NCBI GenBank assembly: GCA_049615605.1
Contig: JBMZFW010000060.1
Coordinates: 1-5,163, forward strand
DNA length: 5,163 nt
Direction of reading: 5' to 3'
Origin: JAQWUY01 sp049615605
Lineage (GTDB): Bacteria; Pseudomonadota; Alphaproteobacteria; JAQWUY01
Shown: positions 1 to 5,163 of the stretch, piece after piece
Numbering within the stretch: position 1 is the first letter of the stretch
Layout of the letters: every line of letters starts with the position of its first letter
The notes under the pieces: model-generated
What the model was told of the DNA's origin: nothing
The model's database searches: none
What the model saw: only the letters and a program-made list of their open reading frames with translations
Made by a program: the position numbers and the translations under genes

Positions 1-1862
1 TGCCACAGACCCGCTGTAAAGTTTTCCGCACCATATTTCAACATTATATTATGGAATGGACTTAATCGTTCTGGCAACATATGGAAACCATTATGCACAC
101 CCGACAATGAACCAATTGAAACTGGTGTATAAGGTGGACGGAATACTGTTGTTCCCGTGTCTTGAATTGATTTGTTTTGTAATTCAGCCATTTGTGCCAA
201 AGCATTTACATTTGATGTCTTACCTTGGTCATTTGCCATGCCCAATGTAGTATATCGTTTTAAATGTTCAACCGAACGATAACCTTCACGGTGGGCAAGC
301 TTAACATCACTGCTTGATACATCGTGTTGTTGATCAACAAACTTTTTGCCTGAGGCAGAAAATTCATCTGGAACTTCCCATAGCGGTTCAATCTTTTGTA
401 CAGATACACACGCAAATCCAGACTTTGTAACTTTGGAAGAATTACCTTTATCACCGCCTGCATCATAACCATCACTTAGGCAATCTGATAAATCAAAATT
501 ACCAATACAAGCCCCGACTGCTTTTAAATTCTTTGGTGATTTACCCGGTACAAAAGCACAAATTTTTTCATTGTATGTTGGTTTACCATAAAGGTGCGAC
601 CAAAGATTTACCACTGGTGTATGACCACCAGATGATACAACCAAATCACAGCTAATATTTAATTTAGCCCCAGCTTTTGTAATTACATCAACTGATTTAA
701 TTGCTGTTTTTGAACCATTAACATTTTTAATGTATGCAGTATCAATAATTTGAACACCACGTTCAATTAACGAAACGGCTGTTTTGTTTTTCGCAACATT
801 TCTTGTATCAACAACTGTTACTGTTTTACCCGCATCAATTAATGAATTAACTGTTCTGTATGCACTGTCATTATTTGTAAAGACAACAACTGAATTACCA
901 GAACAAACGCCGTATTGCTTAATATAAGTATTTAATGCTTCTGCCTGCATTACATTTGGTAAATCATTATTAGTAAATACAAGTGGGCGTTCAATTGAAC
1001 CCGTTGCTAAAATAACTTCACCCGCCGTAATATTACGCATTCTTTGCTTAACGGTATATTCGTCATTATTTAAATAGTGGTCTGATACTTTTTCCACACA
1101 ACCAACATTACCACCATCATACAAACCAAATGCAACTGTGCGTGAAAGCACCTTAACATTTTCGTTATTTTCAAGTTCCGCAACCACAGAATTAATCCAA
1201 TCAACCGATTTTTTGCCATCAATTTCACTGTCATCTGTTAGACCGTATCCGCCAAATTGTTCTTTTTCATCAACAATTATAACTGTTTTACCCGCACGGC
1301 TTGCACTTAATGCAGATGATAAACCAGATACACCGCCACCAATAACAAGGACATCGGCAAAATCAAATATTTGTTCGTATTTTTCCGTGCCTTTTTGATT
1401 TGTTGCACGACCTTGACCCGCCGCTTTACGGATAAAATGTTCAAAGAAATGCCAACCGCGTTGACCAAGCCCCATAAATGTTTTGTAATAAAAACCCGCA
1501 ACTAAGATAGATGAAAATTTATTATTAATCGCCATATAGTCATATTTAACAGATGGGAAACAGTTTTGTGAATGGGCTTCTAGTCCATCGTAAATAGGAA
1601 CCATAGTTGCAGGAACATTTGGCTCTTGCCTTTCCCCGCTGAATAATGTCACCAGTGCATTCGGTTCTTCACTTCCCGCTGTTACAATACCGCGTGGGCG
1701 GTGATATTTAAATGAACGACCAACTAATGTGACACCATTGGCAAGAAGTGCCGATGCCAATGTATCGCCTTCATAACCAGTATAAGTTTTTTTGTTAAAT
1801 TTAAATTTAACTTCTTTGTCTGTGTTAATTAATCCCAAATTATCAATTCTATTTTTTTGCAT
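1..1862 (-). CDS. soxA: Sarcosine oxidase alpha subunit, 3' end cut by the window edge
   Basis: Large subunit of heterotetrameric sarcosine oxidase (sarcosine + tetrahydrofolate + O2 to glycine + methylene-tetrahydrofolate + H2O2), cytosolic. I translated 620 codons with no stop, so the frame runs off the left edge; the family is usually near 970-1000 residues, so about a third is missing. Seen in order: an N-terminal ferredoxin-like domain (about 16-100) with the family signature GRSFKYHRPRGI at 48-59 and no cluster cysteines, as is usual for this family; GFYYKTFMG at 123-131; a Rossmann NAD-binding site GGGVSG at 175-180 followed by the acidic VDE; ATGSIERPL at 286-294; TNNDSAYR at 329-336; then EGYRSVEHLKRYTTLGM (526-542) and DQGKTSN (545-551). 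From about residue 597 the folate-binding GcvT-like domain begins (AGLW at 617-620), mostly outside. The start is fixed by an in-frame TAA (1866-1868) two codons upstream and by the conserved N terminus. Third gene of the operon, 15 nt after soxD. Confidence 0.97.
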   Translation of the reverse strand, partial: MQKNRIDNLGLINTDKEVKFKFNKKTYTGYEGDTLASALLANGVTLVGRSFKYHRPRGIVTAGSEEPNALVTLFSGERQEPNVPATMVPIYDGLEAHSQNCFPSVKYDYMAINNKFSSILVAGFYYKTFMGLGQRGWHFFEHFIRKAAGQGRATNQKGTEKYEQIFDFADVLVIGGGVSGLSSALSASRAGKTVIIVDEKEQFGGYGLTDDSEIDGKKSVDWINSVVAELENNENVKVLSRTVAFGLYDGGNVGCVEKVSDHYLNNDEYTVKQRMRNITAGEVILATGSIERPLVFTNNDLPNVMQAEALNTYIKQYGVCSGNSVVVFTNNDSAYRTVNSLIDAGKTVTVVDTRNVAKNKTAVSLIERGVQIIDTAYIKNVNGSKTAIKSVDVITKAGAKLNISCDLVVSSGGHTPVVNLWSHLYGKPTYNEKICAFVPGKSPKNLKAVGACIGNFDLSDCLSDGYDAGGDKGNSSKVTKSGFACVSVQKIEPLWEVPDEFSASGKKFVDQQHDVSSSDVKLAHREGYRSVEHLKRYTTLGMANDQGKTSNVNALAQMAELQNKSIQDTGTTVFRPPYTPVSIGSLSGVHNGFHMLPERLSPFHNIMLKYGAENFTAGLW

Positions 1863-1872
1863 AATTTATTTG

Positions 1873-1877
1873 TCCAC
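1873..1877 (-). promoter_or_regulatory. soxA ribosome binding site
   Basis: GTGGA on the minus strand, 10 nt before the soxA ATG and directly after the soxD stop. It is a weaker match than the soxB and soxD sites, and coupling to soxD translation may help soxA initiation. Confidence 0.5.
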
Positions 1878-2147
1878 TTATTTGCTTTTCTTAATATCTG
1901 CATCTGGCAGACCTGCATCTTTAACTTCGTGTGTTTTTGTATCGCGTAATACCTTGACCCATGCACGACAACCACCAGTATGTTGCCAATATTCCAGATG
2001 TTCCCCACACGGATTTTCACGCGTAAAGACATAATCAACGTGTTCTTGTAAATCAGCCCCTTGTTCTGGACGCTTTACAGTTGCATCACCATAATAAGTA
2101 AATTCTCTGCTATCTCTTTCACCACACCAATGACATTTTATTCTCAT
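1878..2147 (-). CDS. soxD: Sarcosine oxidase delta subunit
   Basis: Small zinc-binding subunit of heterotetrameric sarcosine oxidase, 89 residues, close to the usual size of 90-100. The sequence shows the family pattern CHWCG at 5-9 and HTGGC at 56-60; Cys5, Cys8, His56 and Cys60 match the spacing of the zinc ligands known in characterised delta subunits. Other family features are the segment DYVFTRENPCGEHLEYWQH (38-56) and the RAWVKVLRDT stretch (61-70). Its role is structural; no catalytic group is carried here. The ATG is well supported: a clear AAGGA lies 9 nt upstream, and the soxB stops lie in the same frame just above. The TAA stop is backed by a second in-frame TAA (1866-1868) four codons on. 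It sits between soxB and soxA with 15-nt gaps on both sides, the standard B-D-A order, so co-transcription is very likely. Confidence 0.97.
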   Translation of the reverse strand: MRIKCHWCGERDSREFTYYGDATVKRPEQGADLQEHVDYVFTRENPCGEHLEYWQHTGGCRAWVKVLRDTKTHEVKDAGLPDADIKKSK

Positions 2148-2156
2148 CTTAAATAA

Positions 2157-2161
2157 TCCTT
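2157..2161 (-). promoter_or_regulatory. soxD ribosome binding site
   Basis: AAGGA on the minus strand, 9 nt before the soxD ATG. It overlaps the second of the two tandem soxB stop codons (TAATAA), so ribosomes ending soxB would stop on top of it, which favours coupled translation. Confidence 0.75.
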
Positions 2162-2162
2162 A

Positions 2163-3416
2163 TTAATGTTTCTTAGGGAAAGGACCTACGCCCTTTTCAT
2201 CAATTGCATAACCTTTTGCAAACCTGTCTAATCGGAACCTTGACGAAGTCGGTGCCGATACATCTTTGGCTATTAAGTGTGCAAAATCAGAACCCGATGC
2301 AGGGCAAGCCTTAAAGCCACCATAACACCAGCCTGCATTAAGGTATAAACCGTCAATATGTGTTTTATCAATGATTGGCGAACCGTCCATTGACATATCC
2401 ATAATCCCACCCCAATGACGCAACAATTTTAATCGTTTTAATTGTGGGAATAATGTAACTGCTTCGCTTGCCACTTCTTCCACAATTGGTAAATTACCGC
2501 GTTGTGCATACGAATTGTAAAAATCAATATTACCCCCGAATACCAATCCACCTTTATCCGATTGACTGATATATAAGTGCCCGGCACCAAATGTCACAAC
2601 CGTATCAATAAGTGGTTTATAAGGTTCAGATACGAATGCCTGTAATACATGTGATTCAATTGGTAATTTTAATCCAGCTTTTTCTGCAACTAATGAAGTT
2701 GAACCAGCAACAGCCATACCAACCTTTTTCGCCTTAATATCACCACGGGTTGTTTTAACCCCTTTTACCTTGCCTTTTTCAATATCAAATCCAATTACTT
2801 CACAATTTTCAATAATATCAACGCCAAGTGCTGCCGCCGCACGGGCATAACCCCACGCAACCGCATCGTGCCTTGCCGTACCAGCACGGGGCTGTAATAA
2901 ACCACCCACAATTGGGAATCTTTCGTTATCCATATTTAAATTCGGGACAAATTTCGCAACCTGTTCACGATTTAATAATTCCGCATCAATACCATTAATA
3001 CGCATTGAATTACCACGACGGGCATAACTGTCCATTTGCCCTGGTGAATGGGCAAGATTTAAAATACCACGCTGTGAAAACATAACATTAAAGTTAAGGT
3101 CTTTTGACATTCTTTCCCATAACTTAACAGAATGTTCATAAAATTGCACATTACCATCTAGCAAATAATTTGAACGAACAATTGTTGTGTTACGACCAAT
3201 ATTACCACTGCCTAGGTGACCTTTTTCTAGTACAGCAACATTTGTAATATTGTATTCTTTTGCCAAATGATAAGCGGTTGCAAGACCGTGTCCACCCGCA
3301 CCAATAATAATAACATCATATTCTTTTTTCGGCTCTGGTGAAGTCCAAGCTTCTTCCCAATTATTATGCCCCGAAAAAGCATTCTTAATAAGTGAAAATA
3401 TAGAATATCTTTGCAT
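2163..3416 (-). CDS. soxB: Sarcosine oxidase beta subunit
   Basis: Catalytic flavin subunit of heterotetrameric sarcosine oxidase, a DAO-family oxidoreductase of 417 residues, a full normal length. It oxidises sarcosine at non-covalent FAD; electrons then pass to a covalent FMN that reacts with oxygen (known for the family). Seen: the family N terminus MQRYSIFSLIKNAFSGH; the dinucleotide-binding motif VIIIGAGGHGLATAYHLA (35-52), with the acidic LEK at 63-65 closing the fold; GRNTTIVRSNYL (74-85); GTARHDAVAWGYARAA (179-194), in which His183 aligns with the histidine that bears the 8-alpha-linked FMN; GGIMDMSMDGSPII (336-349); and WCYGGFKACPASG (363-375) near the C terminus. The start is fixed by an in-frame TAA (3423-3425) two codons upstream and an AGGGA ribosome site 9 nt before the ATG. 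First gene of the sox operon, with soxD following after 15 nt; its stop is doubled (TAATAA). The upstream region carries promoter-like signals and dyads listed separately. Confidence 0.98.
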   Translation of the reverse strand: MQRYSIFSLIKNAFSGHNNWEEAWTSPEPKKEYDVIIIGAGGHGLATAYHLAKEYNITNVAVLEKGHLGSGNIGRNTTIVRSNYLLDGNVQFYEHSVKLWERMSKDLNFNVMFSQRGILNLAHSPGQMDSYARRGNSMRINGIDAELLNREQVAKFVPNLNMDNERFPIVGGLLQPRAGTARHDAVAWGYARAAAALGVDIIENCEVIGFDIEKGKVKGVKTTRGDIKAKKVGMAVAGSTSLVAEKAGLKLPIESHVLQAFVSEPYKPLIDTVVTFGAGHLYISQSDKGGLVFGGNIDFYNSYAQRGNLPIVEEVASEAVTLFPQLKRLKLLRHWGGIMDMSMDGSPIIDKTHIDGLYLNAGWCYGGFKACPASGSDFAHLIAKDVSAPTSSRFRLDRFAKGYAIDEKGVGPFPKKH

Positions 3417-3425
3417 TGAACATTA

Positions 3426-3430
3426 TCCCT
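3426..3430 (-). promoter_or_regulatory. soxB ribosome binding site
   Basis: AGGGA on the minus strand, 9 nt before the soxB ATG. It supports the chosen start and is also part of one arm of the 3423-3489 dyad, so its access could depend on leader folding. Confidence 0.7.
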
Positions 3431-3453
3431 GTTTAAATTAGTCAACAGAAAAA

Positions 3454-3482
3454 ATTATGACAACATTTTTTAAACAAGTAAA
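3454..3482 (-). promoter_or_regulatory. Candidate sigma70 promoter for soxBDA
   Basis: On the minus strand a -35 box TTTACT (3477-3482) and a -10 box CATAAT (3454-3459) are separated by exactly 17 bp. Transcription would start near 3447, giving a leader of about 30 nt that contains the AGGGA ribosome site. Box quality and spacing are good, but AT-rich DNA gives such matches by chance, so this is a prediction. Confidence 0.5.
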
Positions 3483-3492
3483 GGGATAAAAT

Positions 3493-3525
3493 GACTTTTT
3501 TTATTATAATAGCGACCAAAAAGTC
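3493..3525. repeat. Inverted repeat around the second -10 box
   Basis: GACTTTTT at 3493-3500 is complementary to AAAAAGTC at 3518-3525, 8 bp on each arm with a 17-nt centre that holds the TATAAT. The stem is mostly A-T pairs and lacks a following T run in either direction, so it would be a poor terminator. A protein-binding dyad is the alternative, and chance pairing of A and T runs cannot be excluded. Confidence 0.35.
3503..3508 (-). promoter_or_regulatory. Second candidate -10 box (TATAAT)
   Basis: A perfect TATAAT on the minus strand, with no good -35 hexamer at 16-18 bp spacing. The region where a -35 box would lie is occupied by the GTCTAAA repeats, which could fit an activator-dependent promoter. 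Transcripts from here would start near 3496 and include the whole 3423-3489 dyad. The same bases also spell TATAAT on the plus strand (3505-3510), so direction is not certain. Confidence 0.3.
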
Positions 3526-3550
3526 TAAATAGTGAACTAAAATGTCTAAA
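3523..3550. repeat. GTCTAAA direct repeats, 21 bp apart
   Basis: The heptamer GTCTAAA occurs at 3523-3529 and 3544-3550 on the plus strand (TTTAGAC on the minus strand), with a partial copy ACTAAA between them at 3536-3541. The 21-bp period is two helical turns, so both copies face the same side of the DNA. They lie where the -35 region of the TATAAT at 3503-3508 would be. Tandem sites of this sort are typical of response regulators, but no regulator can be named. Confidence 0.35.
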
Positions 3551-3558
3551 ATTTATAA

Positions 3559-5163
3559 TTATTTACAAGAAAATATATCAAGGCTTTCGTTTTTAACCTT
3601 TGTTTTAACACCATAACCACCCAACAAACTATGGAAGATATTATCGTGCGATACTGGCTTTTTAATATTTTCAAGCAAGCAATTCTTATTAATATTATTT
3701 GCTTTCAAGTACTGGTTTGATGTCCAAATAATCATTGGTATTTTTGTTTGTACTTCTGGGGCAATGGCAAATGGTACACCGTGTAAGTACAATCCATTTT
3801 CACCCAAAGATTCACCGTGGTCTGAAACATATAATAATGCCACATTGTATTTGTTTTGATATGTTTTTAATTTCTTAATTATTTCCGCCAATACAAAGTC
3901 CGTTTGTAAAATTGTATTGTCATAAGTATTAATTAAGTTTTCCGTTGAACATTTGCTTACTTCTGGGTTTCGGCATTCTGGTTTAAATTCCGCCTTTTCT
4001 TTCGGGTATCTTTGGTAATACTTTGGTCCGTGTGAACCAATCGTATGAAGCACAATAAATTTATTGTCTGTTTTAAGGTTTGCTATTTCATTATCAATAT
4101 TCTTTAACAGAATGTCGTCATAACAAACATTTGAAGTACAAAATTCATCGTCCCCACGGTCGGTAAATGAAACAGCCATCGTCTTTTCATCTGGAACACC
4201 GTAATGTTTTGAATTGTTATCTTTCCACATTACAGAAACACCAGTCTTATTTAATATATCAAGTAAGTTATCTTGTGAATCCGCAATTGCATAATCATAA
4301 TCAGAACGCCCAAGCGAACTAAACATACAAGGTACAGACTTTGCGGTTGATGTGGCACACGATGATACATCTTGCGGGGCAATTACCCCCAACTTCTTGG
4401 TATATTTATTCGTATCTCTTTTGTATCCATATAATGAAAAGTTTTCTGCCCTTGCGGTTTCACCAACCACAAACACAAATAAATTCGGCTTACCATTTGT
4501 TGTTGGAATTAACACAGCATCTTCGCCTTGTGTCCTGTATGGAAGTGGATCTGAAAAATAAACATCACGCACATATCTGTAAACATTTCCCTGGTATGCG
4601 GGAACAACTTGTGCATATAAATGATTATTAGCACGGAATATAAATGCGTATTCTTTATACAAGAATGAACCAAGGCCACCCAATATGATAACTGGTATCA
4701 TTAATAAATAGATGCGGTGTAAAATATGATTATACCATTTCATTGGTTTTATTTTTACACGGGATATTATAAATGCAGGAACAACACCCAACACAAATAC
4801 AAATAATACTGAATAAATATTTACATACGATGTGGCTTCGGTTGTGTCCGTTTCAGCAAAGTTTACAACCATATCATATGTCATACCAACGCCGTATGCA
4901 CTTACCATATAAAGAACACAGGCAGAAAATATAACCGACACCGCCATAAGATATTTCCCAATAAATGGAAGTACAGTAAACATATAAAATATAATAATTA
5001 CCGCAAACACAACAAATGGAATTGTTAATGTTATAATTAAGTTTTCAGCCACTTCTGGTATCGCCCAAAACGCCATAAAGAATTCAAAGTTTAAAAATAT
5101 TAAACTGTATAAAGATGTATATAAAAAGAATTTAATAAAACTTAATTCGTGTTTTTTAAATAT
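3559..5163 (-). CDS. eptA: EptA-family phosphoethanolamine--lipid A transferase, 5' end cut by the window edge
   Basis: Inner-membrane enzyme that moves phosphoethanolamine from phosphatidylethanolamine to lipid A phosphate, lowering surface charge; members contribute to polymyxin resistance. The frame stays open to the right edge. The first ATG in the frame (5074-5076) is internal, because the 29 codons before it encode the first of five expected transmembrane helices and align with the E. coli EptA N terminus. Counting from that Met, four further helices lie near 13-34, 42-63, 86-105 and 120-140, followed by a periplasmic sulfatase-fold domain. Catalytic residues are all present: Glu206 in VGETARAEN, nucleophile Thr244 in SCATSTAKSVPC, His349 in TIGSHGP, Asp419-His420 in SDHGESLGENG and His432 in YLHG. 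Cysteine pairs 240/250, 313/318 and 368/376 match the family disulfides. The window holds 535 codons; E. coli EptA has 547, so little is missing. Same strand as the sox genes, 142 nt upstream, with no evident functional link. The exact lipid target (lipid A or core sugar) cannot be told from sequence. Confidence 0.95.
   Translation of the reverse strand: MFKKHELSFIKFFLYTSLYSLIFLNFEFFMAFWAIPEVAENLIITLTIPFVVFAVIIIFYMFTVLPFIGKYLMAVSVIFSACVLYMVSAYGVGMTYDMVVNFAETDTTEATSYVNIYSVLFVFVLGVVPAFIISRVKIKPMKWYNHILHRIYLLMIPVIILGGLGSFLYKEYAFIFRANNHLYAQVVPAYQGNVYRYVRDVYFSDPLPYRTQGEDAVLIPTTNGKPNLFVFVVGETARAENFSLYGYKRDTNKYTKKLGVIAPQDVSSCATSTAKSVPCMFSSLGRSDYDYAIADSQDNLLDILNKTGVSVMWKDNNSKHYGVPDEKTMAVSFTDRGDDEFCTSNVCYDDILLKNIDNEIANLKTDNKFIVLHTIGSHGPKYYQRYPKEKAEFKPECRNPEVSKCSTENLINTYDNTILQTDFVLAEIIKKLKTYQNKYNVALLYVSDHGESLGENGLYLHGVPFAIAPEVQTKIPMIIWTSNQYLKANNINKNCLLENIKKPVSHDNIFHSLLGGYGVKTKVKNESLDIFSCK

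Larger units (their letters stand above)
3423..3489 (-). repeat. Imperfect inverted repeat enclosing the soxB promoter and ribosome site
   Basis: The 15-nt arm at 3423-3437 (plus-strand TTATCCCTGTTTAAA) is complementary to two blocks on the other side: TTTAAAC at 3469-3475 and AGGGATAA at 3482-3489, with six unpaired bases between them. The loop is about 31 nt. The arm nearer soxB contains the AGGGA ribosome site, and the dyad spans both boxes of the nearer promoter. It could be a DNA operator or, in a longer transcript, an RNA hairpin that hides the ribosome site. The complementarity is directly visible; the role is inference. Confidence 0.55.
3417..3558 (-). other. eptA-soxB intergenic region
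   Basis: This 142-nt gap is the only sizeable non-coding stretch. It is very AT-rich and holds no coding frame of note. It contains two candidate promoters directed at soxB, two dyads, a direct repeat pair and the soxB ribosome binding site, each listed separately. I see no GC-rich hairpin followed by a T run, so no convincing intrinsic terminator separates eptA from soxB and read-through is possible. Confidence 0.8.

Noticed and set aside
56..1501. Small open frames on both strands inside soxA (for example 56-250 plus, 1138-1398 plus, 1307-1501 minus)
   Set aside because: They lie wholly within the conserved soxA frame, and their translations look like no known family.
1796..1812. Short TTAAAT-type repetition near the start of soxA
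   Set aside because: It encodes the alternating Lys-Phe strand of a normal ferredoxin-like domain and is explained by A/T-rich codons.
1853..1859. Seven-A run in soxA codons 2-4, a possible slippage site
   Set aside because: The frame is intact on both sides and there is no downstream stimulatory structure that I can see; such runs are common in AT-rich genes.
1792..2038. Small frames overlapping soxD on the plus strand and in another minus frame
   Set aside because: soxD itself is an unambiguous family match with conserved zinc ligands, and the overlapping frames are shadows.
3227..3445. 72-codon minus-strand frame overlapping the start of soxB
   Set aside because: It is a shifted frame of the conserved flavin-binding N terminus of SoxB, has no ribosome site of its own and no recognisable protein.
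3417..3558. Glycine riboswitch or other known leader RNA before soxB
   Set aside because: A glycine-responsive element would make metabolic sense, but I see none of the conserved G-rich aptamer blocks, and the region is short and almost free of G-C stems.
3417..3558. Intrinsic terminator for eptA
   Set aside because: No G-C-rich stem followed by a T run is present in the minus-strand reading; the A-T dyad at 3493-3525 is too weak to call.
4341..4631. Plus-strand frames inside eptA
   Set aside because: They are antisense to the catalytic core of eptA and have no plausible start signals.

Overview
The window carries four protein genes, all read on the minus strand, with short intergenic spaces and AT-rich codon choice. 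From right to left (the direction of transcription) they are: a lipid A phosphoethanolamine transferase of the EptA family, whose 5' end lies beyond the right edge; then soxB, soxD and soxA, the beta, delta and alpha subunits of heterotetrameric sarcosine oxidase, with soxA running off the left edge. These sox genes belong to sarcosine oxidation and not to the unrelated sulfur-oxidation genes of the same name. The gamma subunit gene (soxG) would be expected next, outside the window.

The organism is a Gram-negative bacterium, because EptA modifies lipopolysaccharide. An AT-rich alphaproteobacterium is the best guess from the soxBDA order and the close match to family consensus, but this is inference and no marker gene is present to place it.

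The three sox genes form a tight operon. Both internal gaps are exactly 15 nt, each downstream gene has its own ribosome binding site, and each upstream gene ends in duplicated in-frame TAA stops. The enzyme demethylates sarcosine to glycine, passing the methyl carbon to tetrahydrofolate and electrons to oxygen. SoxB holds FAD and covalent FMN, SoxA holds an NAD site and (off the window) the folate domain, and SoxD holds zinc. eptA has no evident functional link to this pathway.

The only non-coding stretch of any size is the 142 nt between eptA and soxB (3417-3558). It is unusually structured. It holds a plausible sigma70 promoter close to soxB, a second perfect TATAAT further upstream, an imperfect 15-bp dyad enclosing the first promoter and the soxB ribosome binding site, another dyad around the second -10 box, and a pair of direct repeats 21 bp apart. 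Regulation here is the most interesting open question. I see no sign of a new defence, mobile or biosynthetic system, and no RNA genes, CRISPR or insertion sequences.
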